NCBI GenBank assembly: GCA_029863005.1 | Contig: JAOTWF010000016.1 | Coordinates: 1 to 42,545 of the forward strand | DNA from: Gammaproteobacteria bacterium | GTDB taxonomy: Bacteria > Pseudomonadota > Gammaproteobacteria > Acidiferrobacterales > Sulfurifustaceae | Length of the DNA: 42,545 nucleotides | Direction: 5' to 3' | Shown here: one piece after another, positions 1-9,419 of the stretch | Numbering within the stretch: position 1 is the first letter of the stretch | Layout of the letters: every line of letters starts with the position of its first letter | Notes under the pieces: model-generated | What the model was told of the DNA's origin: nothing | Databases searched by the model: none | The model's input: the letters and a program-made list of their open reading frames with translations, nothing else | Made by a program: the position numbers and the translations under genes

Positions 1-171
1 GGCGAGAATTATTTGCCTGAAGAGCTCGGCAGACGCCGCTATTATTTCCCCACCGGGCAGGGATTAGAGGTTAAAATTGCCGAACGTTTGGCGCATTTGC
101 GCAAACTCGATAACCAGGCCAATAAATCAACCGCCGACGTCAAAAAAAAACCGGGAAATAAGACCAAGTGA
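1..171 (+). CDS. rarA: Replication-associated recombination protein A (RarA/MgsA), C-terminal end only
   Basis: The window opens inside this gene; only the last 56 codons are present, ending in TGA at 169-171. The translation carries the characteristic RarA tail, with YLPEEL followed by a short arginine cluster, YYFPTGQGLE, and the helix KIAERLAHL, then a lysine-rich end. RarA is a clamp-loader-like AAA+ ATPase that acts at stalled replication forks. It frequently sits directly upstream of crcB and serS in Gammaproteobacteria, which fits the genes that follow. The ATPase domain lies outside the window, so the call rests on this C-terminal motif and on synteny. Confidence 0.85.
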   Translation, partial: GENYLPEELGRRRYYFPTGQGLEVKIAERLAHLRKLDNQANKSTADVKKKPGNKTK

Positions 172-187
172 ACTTGTAAACAAGCTT

Positions 188-721
188 ATGACGACTAAAC
201 CAAATCTAATCACACTAGGTCTTGTCTGTTGCCTTTATTCGTTTCCGGTCATGGCAGACAAACCCGCTCCCGCCACCAGTGATAATCCCACACCGGTCGC
301 CGTCGATAAATTTAAACTTGGAAAGAAGGCCTATGAGGCTGACCAATATGATCGTGCGCGCGATCTGTGGCTGCCCCTGGCCGAAAACGGCGATATCCGG
401 GCCCAATATGCGATTGGTCGATTGTATGAGAAAGGGAGGGGTGTGGAGCGCAATTTTGAAACAGCGATAAGCTGGTACCGCAAGGCGGCAGAACGCGGAC
501 ATGCCGACAGCGAATACCGCATTGCTGTCGGTTACGCCTATGGATTGGGTGTTGCGCGCGATGAGGCCGAGGGGCTTTCGTGGTTGCGCCGTGCCGCGAA
601 TCATGGTCAGAAGCGTGCACAGAAAGTCCTGGCACAGGCTTATGAAGAAGGCCGGCTGGGATTGAAAGCGGACCCGGAGCGGGCAAAGTACTGGTACGAT
701 AAAGCCGGGTCCGGTTCATGA
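188..721 (+). CDS. Secreted Sel1-repeat (tetratricopeptide-like) protein
   Basis: This is a 177-residue protein starting at ATG 188, chosen because a clean signal peptide follows: a short basic start, a hydrophobic stretch around residues 8-20, and a likely cut after VMA. An upstream ATG at 77 lies inside rarA and would bury the signal peptide. The mature part holds about three Sel1-like repeats, recognisable by A-x-Y-x-I-G-x-L-Y-E-x-G-x-G-V followed by A-x-x-W-Y-R-K-A-A-x-x-G. Such proteins act as periplasmic or secreted protein-interaction scaffolds. No substrate or partner can be read from the sequence. It lies between rarA and crcB, 39 bp upstream of crcB, and could be co-transcribed with it. 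Confidence 0.8.
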   Translation: MTTKPNLITLGLVCCLYSFPVMADKPAPATSDNPTPVAVDKFKLGKKAYEADQYDRARDLWLPLAENGDIRAQYAIGRLYEKGRGVERNFETAISWYRKAAERGHADSEYRIAVGYAYGLGVARDEAEGLSWLRRAANHGQKRAQKVLAQAYEEGRLGLKADPERAKYWYDKAGSGS

Positions 722-760
722 ACAAACAAAACATATTCTGCTGGTGAAATATCTATTCGC

Positions 761-1135
761 ATGAGACAGCTGCTGGCAATAGCGGCGGGCGGAGCGGTGG
801 GCAGTCTGCTGCGTTTCTGGATGTCGAACTGGGTGCACTTCGCGGCCGGACGTTCGTTTCCCTATGGCACGCTGGTGGTAAATGTGCTGGGATGCCTGAT
901 CATGGGCTTTTTGTTCGTATTATTCATTGACCGTCTGACTGACAATCCGGTGTTACGTGCCGGGATTCTCATCGGCGTACTGGGGGGGTTCACCACGTTT
1001 TCATCGTTTTCCATCGAGACATTTAACCTCATCGAACAAGGTTCCTGGGCCAAGGCCATGGTGAACATGGGCGCCAGCCTGGTGTTGTGTGTCGGTGCCA
1101 CCTGGATCGGCGTCGTGCTGGGAAGGCAACTATGA
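761..1135 (+). CDS. crcB: Fluoride efflux channel CrcB (Fluc)
   Basis: This 124-residue membrane protein has four hydrophobic segments and the CrcB signatures: GGAVGSLLRF at the N-terminus, a conserved Asn in TLVVNVLGC, and GFTTFSSFSIE in the third helix. The phenylalanines and polar residues of the last motif line the pore in the family. CrcB works as a dual-topology dimer exporting fluoride. The length is normal. The stop overlaps the start of the next gene (ATGA), so the two are translationally coupled. The short leader shows no fluoride riboswitch. Confidence 0.93.
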   Translation: MRQLLAIAAGGAVGSLLRFWMSNWVHFAAGRSFPYGTLVVNVLGCLIMGFLFVLFIDRLTDNPVLRAGILIGVLGGFTTFSSFSIETFNLIEQGSWAKAMVNMGASLVLCVGATWIGVVLGRQL

Positions 1136-1440
1136 CGCATAGCGAAATAACCATGGTGCGGATATATCTGACCGAAGCCAGTGATTTGCAAAAAACGCTC
1201 CTTGCCAAGTTACATGATGAAGAAAAGGTCAGGGGGGTAACGGTATTTCGTGGGGTTTCCGGTTTCGGGCGTTCCGGCGTAGTGCATTCCTCGTCGCTCC
1301 TTGATCTATCGCTCGACCTTCCGCTGGTTATCGAGTTTTTCGACAAACCGGAAAAGGTCAAGCGAATCCTGTCGCATCTCAAGAAATTGCTGCCGCCAGG
1401 CCATGTTGTATCGTGGAATGCGCAGATAAATGAACACTGA
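1132..1440 (+). CDS. DUF190 family protein
   Basis: This 102-residue soluble protein starts at ATG 1132, overlapping the crcB stop codon by four bases. The DUF190 pattern is visible: VRIYLTE near the start, GVTVFRGVSGFGRSG in the middle, then DLPLVIEFFDKPEKV. This is a PII-like ferredoxin-fold trimer family. DUF190 genes are very commonly paired with crcB, and a role in fluoride response or nucleotide sensing has been suggested, but the function is not established. The overlap here supports joint expression with the channel. The Gly-rich loop (RGVSGFGRSG) is intact. Confidence 0.85.
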   Translation: MTHSEITMVRIYLTEASDLQKTLLAKLHDEEKVRGVTVFRGVSGFGRSGVVHSSSLLDLSLDLPLVIEFFDKPEKVKRILSHLKKLLPPGHVVSWNAQINEH

Positions 1441-1447
1441 TTTTTAA

Positions 1448-2755
<1,308 letters not shown>

Positions 2756-2761
2756 TTCTGA

Positions 2762-2783
2762 AGGCCATATCGAGAAATGGCCT
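2762..2783 (+). terminator. Weak hairpin after serS
   Basis: AGGCCAT (2762-2768) and ATGGCCT (2777-2783) form a perfect 7-bp stem with an 8-base loop, seven bases after the serS stop. Only CTTG follows, with no real T-run. It may be a weak or Rho-assisted terminator or an mRNA 3'-end protector. Confidence 0.4.
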
Positions 2784-2860
2784 CTTGATGGGGTGAAATC
2801 CGTTATTGCTATATTAATAAGAATATCAATACGAAGTCGCCGGAAACTCCGGGGGGAAAA

Positions 2861-3652
2861 ATGTGGCGCAGCGCTAATAACAAACTTCTGGTGCCCGCTT
2901 GCCTTCTGATCTTGACGTTTCTAAGTCCCAGCCAGGCCGAGTCGATGCAAAGTGGGACACCGGCTTCTGACAAGGAGCATTTGCGCGCCGTCAACTTGGG
3001 TCGGGAAGGGCGCTACGACGAAGCACTCAATATTCTTAATCGCCTGACTCAAGCCAATCCCAATAACTATCCATATCAGCGTGACCTCGTCATTATCACG
3101 GCCTGGAAAGGCGATTGTGTGTCAGCGCTTGAAGAATTCGAAAAGATCCGGGGCACGACCGAGTTGGAACCTTACTTGGTGATCTCCGTGTCCGACTGTA
3201 TGTTGGAGCGCGATCGTCCGAGGGAGGCACTGACGCTGTCACGCTCCGCACTGAAACGCCATCCTGACAATCCTTCCTTGATTCATGCCATGCAAAAGGC
3301 CACGCTGGAACTGAAGATATATGACAATTACCTAGATGAGCGGAATGCGCTGGAGTTTCGTATCGCCACCGACTCCGACGACCAAGGTTTGAACGAATGG
3401 GTGGGACGAACCGAGTTCAGCAGTTACGTGGCCGAGCGCACGAGAATATATGGCCGTTATCTCGTCACCCGAGCGGATAGAGCGGAATTCAACGATGGCA
3501 ATCTCGATCGCGTTGGTTTCGGCGTCCGTTATCGGTTCAATGAACAATGGTCTATCGATCAGGAGTTTTCGGCGGATTTGCAACATAGCAATCGCGGTGG
3601 CGCCGCCACGAAGGACACGAATTACGCGACACCTGGAAATTCATCGCGGTGA
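2861..3652 (+). pseudogene. pgaA: pgaA 5' remnant: poly-beta-1,6-GlcNAc export porin, truncated
   Basis: The 263 residues begin with a signal peptide (hydrophobic residues 8-22, cut near SQA-E). A TPR-type helical region follows (about residues 40-160, e.g. GREGRYDEALNILNRL). The first strands of an outer-membrane barrel come next (VGFGVRYRFNEQWSIDQEFSADLQ). This is the PgaA/HmsH arrangement, but family members are roughly three times longer with a full 16-strand barrel. The recognisable barrel stops near position 3590, about 20 unrelated codons follow, and a TGA closes the frame at 3650-3652. Directly after it, in the same frame, comes pgaC-like sequence. The porin cannot be functional; it appears to be one end of a deletion. 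Confidence 0.72.
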
Positions 3653-3670
3653 GTTCATCCGAATTCTTCA

Positions 3671-4912
3671 GGAAACCCCCGTGTCGTCAACCGCGCCAGC
3701 CTGCTCGCGCGTATTCAGATAGGAGAATTCTCCGCCATTGTCGGCATGATCAAGCGCACGCAGCGCAAGTTAGGGCGTATTTTTACGATTTCCGGGGTGA
3801 ATACATGCTTCCGTCGCGCCGCGTTGCATTCGGTGGGTTATTGGTCCCCGGATACAGTTACGGAAGACATCGACATCAGCTGGAAGCTGCAACTCAATCA
3901 TTGGGACATACGTTATGAACCGCACGCGCTGACGTGGATCCTGGTCCCAGAAAGCCTGCGCCCGCTTTGGCGGCAGCGGGTTCGTTGGGCTCAAGGTGGC
4001 GTGGAAGCCGCGTTGAAATATGCAAAAAGAATATTCCGCTGGAACAGCCGCCGGATGTGGACGGTATACATTGATTACTGGATTGCCGTGGCGTGGTGTT
4101 ACGCGTTTACCTTTACTGTTTTCTGCTGGATCGGCACAAACTATTTTCCCGAATACTGGCCTGACACGCTCGCCGTGGAGACTCTCATTCCCGGCTGGAC
4201 AGGCGTCATTCTGGCATTCACCTGCCTGTGTCAGTTCACCATCGGTCTTATACTAGATAATTTCTATGAAAAACGCGGATTGTTACGCTATCTTTTCTGG
4301 GCCATCTGGTACCCGGCGATTTACTGGATTATCAGCGCCGCGTCCACCGTCGTGGCCGTGCCAAAAGGAATCTACAAGTACGGCAAAACCAGCTTTGCCA
4401 TCTGGCGCAGCCCCAAGAGACGTTTGCGCGACCTGTTTGTCTGGGCTCGGCCGGATGCCAATCAGCGCCATCTATTTCTCGATCATCCCATTATTGTGTT
4501 TTCGCGGCGCGTGGCGGAGCTGATGATCACGGTAGTCTTTTGGGGGCTGTGGACCTATCTGGTTACTCCATTGCTCAGTCTGGGGCTGTGGTATCTCGGC
4601 ATCACACTCTTTATCGATCGCATGATTACCCTTGGCGGTTACGAAACCTTTGCCGAACAACTGGTCAATTACGGCTTGGCTGTCTTCGTGATGTGGCTGT
4701 TGCTGACCCTTTGGGTGACTTGGAACCTGCGACGCTATGGCGAGCGTAACCGCCGGAACGTCAGGCCATCGCATGTCACGAAAGAGCAAATGGCGGAGGC
4801 CATGCAACTGTCTCTGGTTACCATTCAGAAACTTATTACGAGTCGCGTGACATATCTTCATTTCGACAAACATGAACTTCCTGTCATCGAGAAGACCAGC
4901 TCTGGCAGGTGA
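3671..4912 (+). pseudogene. pgaC: pgaC 3' part fused in frame to pgaD: GlcNAc polymerase remnant
   Basis: PgaC-like family 2 glycosyltransferase sequence can be read from about 3671 (GNPRV...RASLLARIQIGEFSAIVGMIKR), upstream of the first ATG at 3746. Present are the TEDIDISWKLQ motif with the catalytic aspartate, the RQRVRWAQGG product-binding motif and the C-terminal transmembrane helices. Missing is the N-terminal half with the first membrane helices and the UDP-binding aspartates, so the enzyme should be dead. After SPKRRLRDLF the frame continues without a stop into a PgaD-like region (two membrane segments, LGGYETFAEQL, then a cytoplasmic tail RRNVRP...TKEQMAEAM), normally a separate subunit binding c-di-GMP together with PgaC. 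pgaB is absent. Together with the pgaA fragment this looks like a collapsed pgaABCD operon. A new start at 3746 could still give a 388-aa membrane protein. Confidence 0.72.
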
Positions 4913-4968
4913 ATAACTGATAGTCCGATTTACTGCTTTAGGGTATTCTTTTGGTCACCATGATCCCC

Positions 4969-5058
4969 GGAGGGGTGGCCGAGCGGTTTAAGGCACCAGT
5001 CTTGAAAACTGGCAGGGGCTTACGCTCCTCGTGAGTTCGAATCTCACCCCCTCCGCCA
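4969..5058 (+). tRNA. tRNA-Ser (anticodon UGA)
   Basis: This 90-nt tRNA has the acceptor GGAGGGG pairing with CCCCTCC, discriminator G and an encoded CCA (5056-5058). The anticodon stem CCAGT/ACTGG encloses the loop CTTGAAA with anticodon TGA at 5003-5005. The long variable arm (GGGGCTTACGCTCCTC region) is typical of class II tRNAs, and the T-arm carries GTTCGAATC. It reads UCN serine codons. It stands alone, transcribed with the flanking plus-strand genes. Confidence 0.97.
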
Positions 5059-5155
5059 GATTCTTTGGATTTACTTTTCTACCTCTTTACGGATATCCGA
5101 GACGGGATAGTCGTTAGCGGTCTTGCCTGAGCGGATTGCAGGTATAATTCAGCAC

Positions 5156-6553
5156 ATGGATTTTCTTCCTATATTCCTGAATCTCAAGCACCGGAAATGT
5201 GCCGTCATTGGCGGGGGAGAAGTGGCCTCGCGCAAGATTTCCCTCCTGCTGAAAGTCGGAGCCGATATCACGGTGTATTCTCCGGCACTGGGCGAGACAC
5301 TCCGGCGATGGGTTGACGAGGGGAAGATCAAACACATTGCGCAAGAATTCCGACCGGAAATGTTGAAGGAGTGTGCGCTGGTTATCGCGGCGACGAATGA
5401 TATGGCGGTAAATCGCCAGGTATCCGATACCGCCAAGACGCTTGGTATCCCGGTGAATGTTGTGGATCAGCCTGATTTGTGCACATTCATCATGCCCTCC
5501 ATCATTGATCGTTCACCTGTGACGATCGCGGTATCCACCGGCGGACGTTCTCCTGTCCTGGCGCGACTGATCCGTGCCCGGTTGGAGACGCTTATTCCTG
5601 CCGGCTATGGGAGTCTGGCCAAACTGGTGGAGGCATTTCGGGGCAAGGTCAAACAAAAGTTCAAACATCCACCCCGGCGCCGAGCGTTCTGGGAAGAGGT
5701 GTTGCAAGGCCGCATTGCCGAACTGGCCTATTCCGGGCAAGACAAGGCGGCGGAAAAGGCATTGCAGGAGCGACTTGATACGGCCGATGGAAACAAGCCC
5801 ACGGTCGGCGAGGTATATCTGGTTGGCGGTGGGCCAGGCGAACCCGATTTACTCACGTTCCGCGCCTTGCGCCTCATGCAGGAGGCGGACGTAGTTGTCT
5901 ATGACCGGCTGGTATCTCCGGCGGTGCTGGAACTGGTGCGGCGCGATGCCGAGCGAATTTACGCCGGCAAGGAGCGCGACAACCATGCGCTGCCGCAGGA
6001 AGACATCAATCATCTGCTGGTGCGGTTGGCGAAAAAGGGCAAACGTGTCGTACGGCTCAAGGGCGGTGACCCTTTCATCTTCGGTCGCGGTGGTGAGGAA
6101 ATTGACACATTGGCCGCCGAGGGAATTCCGTTCCAAGTTGTTCCTGGGATTACAGCCGCCGCCGGGTGTGCTTCCTATGCCGGTATCCCGCTCACGCACC
6201 GCGACTATGCCCAATCTGTTGTTTTCGTGACCGGGCATTTGCAGGACGGTACCGTGAACCTGAATTGGAAAGCGCTGGTCCAGCCGGATCAGACCATCGT
6301 TTTCTACATGGGACTGCACGGCATCGAGACCATCTGCCGCGAGCTGATTCACCATGGTATGCGCCCGACCACCCTGGCGGCACTGGTGCAGCAGGGCACG
6401 ACGCGAAACCAACGCGTCCTGATAGGCACCATTGAGTCATTGCCGGGTATTGTGGCCAAGGCGAAAGTGAAAGCGCCGACGCTGATCATCGTGGGAGACG
6501 TGGTCGAGCTGCATGGCCGGCTGCGTTGGTTTGAGCCGACCGCCGCCAATTAG
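5156..6553 (+). CDS. cysG: Siroheme synthase CysG (uroporphyrinogen III methyltransferase / precorrin-2 dehydrogenase / ferrochelatase)
   Basis: This 465-residue trifunctional enzyme makes siroheme from uroporphyrinogen III. Start ATG 5156 gives the standard beginning [10 protein letters not shown]; an ATG at 5123 adds unlikely residues. Residues 1-210 form the CysG-B module ([15 protein letters not shown] site; [19 protein letters not shown] near the chelatase serine). Residues 215-465 form the SUMT methyltransferase ([40 protein letters not shown]). Siroheme is the cofactor of DsrAB, encoded about 13 kb away, and DsrN (9420-10829) amidates it, so this copy probably serves the sulfur pathway. 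Its stop overlaps the stop of the convergent response regulator by four bases. Confidence 0.95.
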   Translation: MDFLPIFLNLKHRKCAVIGGGEVASRKISLLLKVGADITVYSPALGETLRRWVDEGKIKHIAQEFRPEMLKECALVIAATNDMAVNRQVSDTAKTLGIPVNVVDQPDLCTFIMPSIIDRSPVTIAVSTGGRSPVLARLIRARLETLIPAGYGSLAKLVEAFRGKVKQKFKHPPRRRAFWEEVLQGRIAELAYSGQDKAAEKALQERLDTADGNKPTVGEVYLVGGGPGEPDLLTFRALRLMQEADVVVYDRLVSPAVLELVRRDAERIYAGKERDNHALPQEDINHLLVRLAKKGKRVVRLKGGDPFIFGRGGEEIDTLAAEGIPFQVVPGITAAAGCASYAGIPLTHRDYAQSVVFVTGHLQDGTVNLNWKALVQPDQTIVFYMGLHGIETICRELIHHGMRPTTLAALVQQGTTRNQRVLIGTIESLPGIVAKAKVKAPTLIIVGDVVELHGRLRWFEPTAAN

Positions 6554-7218
6554 GCGTCGCTCTCCTGCTTCCTTTTCCGGCCGAGCCCCTGTTCGACCGC
6601 GATGACCGCGGCCTCGACACGGGAATGTACCCCGAGTTTGCGCAGAATGGCCTTAACGTGGAGTTTCACGGTGCCGTCCGTGATACTGAGGTCGCGGGCG
6701 ATCATCTTGTTGCTTTGTCCTTCGGCAACGTGACTCAGAATTTCCAGTTCGCGCGGGGTAAGCTCGGACAGCGGCGCCGCGGAACGGTGAGGCGGTTCGT
6801 TGGTCTGGCCCTGCACGATGCGCGCCAGGGTCCCGACCATTTCCTTGGCGACGACATTGTCCCCTCGCAGGACGGCCTCCAAGGCCGGCACCAGATCTTC
6901 GGGGTTCATGTCCTTGAGCAGATATCCTTCGGCGCCGCCGCGCAAGGCAGCGCGAAGATCGGCATCGTCTCGGCTCATGGTGAGCATGAGGATCGGAATC
7001 GTGATGTTGCTGGCTTGCAGTTTTTCAAGTGTCTCGATGCCGTTCATTCCGGGCATTTTGATATCCAGCAGCACCACGTCGGGTTTAAGCGCAATGGTTT
7101 GTTTGATGCCTTCCTCGCCGCTGCCTACCGAGGCTACGACTTCCACCCCTCGGCTGCGAAGTAATTCTTCAAGACCCTTGCGGACCAGGGCGTGATCATC
7201 AATCAAAATTACGCGCAA
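6550..7218 (-). CDS. NarL/FixJ-type two-component response regulator
   Basis: This 222-residue regulator has an N-terminal receiver domain with acidic pair D7-D8, phospho-acceptor Asp52 (LLDIKMPG), and conserved Thr/Lys (LTMS; LLKD). A linker is followed by a LuxR-type helix-turn-helix (about residues 148-212: [27 protein letters not shown]). It closely resembles NarL. It lies 20 bp downstream of the NarX-like kinase gene and is surely its partner. The pair is adjacent to the end of the dsr operon and to cysG, so control of sulfur or siroheme genes is an attractive but unproved idea. Calling it narL proper would assume nitrate sensing that the kinase does not support. Confidence 0.9.
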   Translation of the reverse strand: MRVILIDDHALVRKGLEELLRSRGVEVVASVGSGEEGIKQTIALKPDVVLLDIKMPGMNGIETLEKLQASNITIPILMLTMSRDDADLRAALRGGAEGYLLKDMNPEDLVPALEAVLRGDNVVAKEMVGTLARIVQGQTNEPPHRSAAPLSELTPRELEILSHVAEGQSNKMIARDLSITDGTVKLHVKAILRKLGVHSRVEAAVIAVEQGLGRKRKQESDA

Positions 7219-7238
7219 TCCGGGCTCCTTAAATTCAG

Positions 7239-8867
7239 TTATTTGGCTGCCGTGCTTTGATGCGGCGCAACCGAGAACGATAGCACAATGCGGGTACCCT
7301 CGCCGGGTTCGCTTTCGATGGTGAGTTCGCCCGGCAATCGTTCCGCCCGCTCGCGCATCACAGAAAGTCCAATGTGCTCGCCGGGCAGCGACCCGGAGAC
7401 GGGTGCAATGCCCTCGCCATCATCCTCGATCATCAAAGTATAATTTCCGTGGCTGTCATTTGAGAACAGGATACGTGCATTGCAGGCGTGACTGTGTTTG
7501 CGGATGTTCGACAAGGCTTCTTTGACAATATGGAAAACCTGGCTCTCCTGCAGCGGCGTCAGGGTGAATTTCTGGCATTCATTCTGGAAATAGACGTTGA
7601 CGCCAGTTTCCTGGGTGAAACGTTCCACCATGCCGGCCACCGCCGGTATCAGCCCGCGCTCGTCGATTTTCAACCGGTAAGTGGCCAGCAATTCGCGCAA
7701 ACTGACATGCGCCTCGTCGATCGCGGTTCTAAGATGGCGCACCTCGCTCTGGGCCGTGCGCAGCTCCTTCTTGTGCAGGGATTCGCCAAGCATTTTTACC
7801 TGCAAACGCATGCTGACCAGGACCTGCGCCAGTGAGTCGTGCAATTCATTGCCGATGATGTTGCGCTCTTCCATGATGGCAATCTGTCGCGCCTGATTGT
7901 CGAGTCTGGATTTCTCGAGCGCGAGTCCCAAATGTTTTCCGACGCTGTTGAGCAGGTCATGGATGTCTTCGCCCAGGGCCGACATGGGACGGTCCAGAAA
8001 CAGGTTGTAAACGCCGACAATCCGGTCCTGGTAGGTGACCGGGACGACGACGAACTCTTGGCAATCACGTTTGAGCATCGGCACGCCCAGAAGCTTGGCG
8101 CACGGGTGCGTCCCGCGCTGAGTTCGGATGCCGCCTTGCTTGGAAGCCCATCCGCATTGGCAAAGGCTGGTGTCCATCAGGCGGTCTTTTTCTACCACGT
8201 CGGCCGCCAGGCCGCGGCTGGCAACGAGGCGGGTATGACCGTCGTCGGTGAGCATGCGTACGGTGGCAGCGCGGGCATCCACCAATTCAATAAAGGTATC
8301 CAGAAAACTTTCGAGCAGCTTGTCGAGATCGCCCGGCTGGCTGAGACTCGAAGCAACATCGTAAAGAATGTCCAGTGATTGGGTCTTGCGTGCCAGGCGC
8401 ACGGTTTGAGCGCGGACGTTCGTATCCATATCCATGGTCAGCGATTTCAGCTCATCGCTGAGACGGTTAATGTCCTGTGCCAGTTCGCGGAATTCACCCC
8501 GCTCCGGGACCGGAATACGGGCCGATAGATTCCCGCCGCGCATGCGCAGCGACCAGTTCCGCAGATGCGACAGGGGCTCCATCAGGTCCCGGCGTATGCG
8601 CGCGATGATCAGCCAGACGATCCCCGCGCTGGCCAGTCCCAGCAGGACCAGAACCGGATAGAGCATCTCGGTATATTGGGGGAAAGTGATGGTTGCGATT
8701 GACCCCCCACCAATTCCGGTGAAAATCAGCGCCAACCCCAGGAGCGGAAGCGCCAGGCGCTTTAGTAATATCGTGCGGGTCTTGCGCCGCCAGTCAGCGG
8801 CGGGAGATATCGTCAATGTTGGCGGCTGGGCAATGCGGGAGCCTGCCGGTTCGGGAGTAGTGCTCAT
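7239..8867 (-). CDS. NarX-like sensor histidine kinase without the periplasmic sensor domain
   Basis: The 542 residues run in this order: cytoplasmic N-terminus; TM1 (about 38-60); a loop of under ten residues; TM2 (about 68-90); HAMP (90-142); a GAF-like central module (160-320); HisKA_3 with His343 in GNELHDSLAQ; and a HATPase domain (NIRKHSHA, EDDGEGIA, GLSVMRERAERL, GEGTRIVLSF). The GAF region holds Cys236, Cys238, Cys256 and Cys269, the type of cluster found in the central module of NarX/NarQ. The four-helix periplasmic nitrate sensor of NarX is missing, so the signal must be cytoplasmic, membrane or redox, perhaps read by the cysteines. It is co-transcribed with the NarL-type regulator downstream. 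Confidence 0.88.
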   Translation of the reverse strand: MSTTPEPAGSRIAQPPTLTISPAADWRRKTRTILLKRLALPLLGLALIFTGIGGGSIATITFPQYTEMLYPVLVLLGLASAGIVWLIIARIRRDLMEPLSHLRNWSLRMRGGNLSARIPVPERGEFRELAQDINRLSDELKSLTMDMDTNVRAQTVRLARKTQSLDILYDVASSLSQPGDLDKLLESFLDTFIELVDARAATVRMLTDDGHTRLVASRGLAADVVEKDRLMDTSLCQCGWASKQGGIRTQRGTHPCAKLLGVPMLKRDCQEFVVVPVTYQDRIVGVYNLFLDRPMSALGEDIHDLLNSVGKHLGLALEKSRLDNQARQIAIMEERNIIGNELHDSLAQVLVSMRLQVKMLGESLHKKELRTAQSEVRHLRTAIDEAHVSLRELLATYRLKIDERGLIPAVAGMVERFTQETGVNVYFQNECQKFTLTPLQESQVFHIVKEALSNIRKHSHACNARILFSNDSHGNYTLMIEDDGEGIAPVSGSLPGEHIGLSVMRERAERLPGELTIESEPGEGTRIVLSFSVAPHQSTAAK

Positions 8868-9057
8868 GTGCTTGCCGCATCCGGAAGCGGCGGAAATCCA
8901 ATGAACATTAACTGGCTAGATTAGCTGTCGTGCCGATTGGCGTCCAGCCGGAGAGAGCTATTCCCGTACATTCCGTGGGAAGCGTGGTGAACTCCGAGCG
9001 GTGTGCCAAGTGCAGCGCAACGCAACGTTCATTCCTTGACAGTGTCGATAACCCTCA

Positions 9058-9381
9058 TCACTTATCGCCGGTTGGCGGTGAAACATTATGCGCCGGATCG
9101 TTGGGATTGATAAAAATAAATTGATGCTCTCCCGGATTGATTTCAACGAAATCAATCGTAGCGCCCTCGAGGAGATTCTTGTTGGCATTGGAGACAAGCA
9201 CGTCGATCCCTTCAGAGACGAAATGGGTGTCGTCTTCACCCTGTTCGTCAAATCCCATGCCATAGACAAAACTGCCATCATCCTCACGCCGTACGGCGAC
9301 GCGCAGGTACATGTTTTCTATCTTGTTGTGTTCCGCCGAACGACGGACCTGATTGGCGGCTTCCGGAGTAATTTTAATCAT
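9058..9381 (-). CDS. dsrR: DsrR, IscA/HesB-like protein lacking cysteines
   Basis: This 107-residue A-type carrier fold protein (IKITPEAANQVRR; LRVAVRREDDGSFVYGMGFDE) starts at ATG 9381 behind an AGGGG Shine-Dalgarno. It contains no cysteine at all, so it cannot bind a cluster in the way IscA does. That is the known peculiarity of DsrR in Allochromatium, where it was implicated in post-transcriptional control of the dsr genes rather than cluster delivery. It is the last gene of the operon, 38 bp after dsrN. Identification rests on fold motifs, the absent cysteines and position. Confidence 0.9.
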   Translation of the reverse strand: MIKITPEAANQVRRSAEHNKIENMYLRVAVRREDDGSFVYGMGFDEQGEDDTHFVSEGIDVLVSNANKNLLEGATIDFVEINPGEHQFIFINPNDPAHNVSPPTGDK

Positions 9382-9419
9382 GGTAAACCCCTGATGTAGT
9401 TCAGACTTCTGTCTGGTAA

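Noticed and set aside
722-760. Fluoride riboswitch in front of crcB
   Set aside because: Only 39 bases are available and the conserved crcB-motif core is not present.
2861-4912. Insertion sequence or phage remnant causing the pga damage
   Set aside because: No transposase, terminal inverted repeats or target duplications were seen at the junction; a simple deletion explains it.
8868-9057. Gene between the NarX-like kinase and dsrR
   Set aside because: Short frames only, no ribosome site or family; probably the kinase promoter region.
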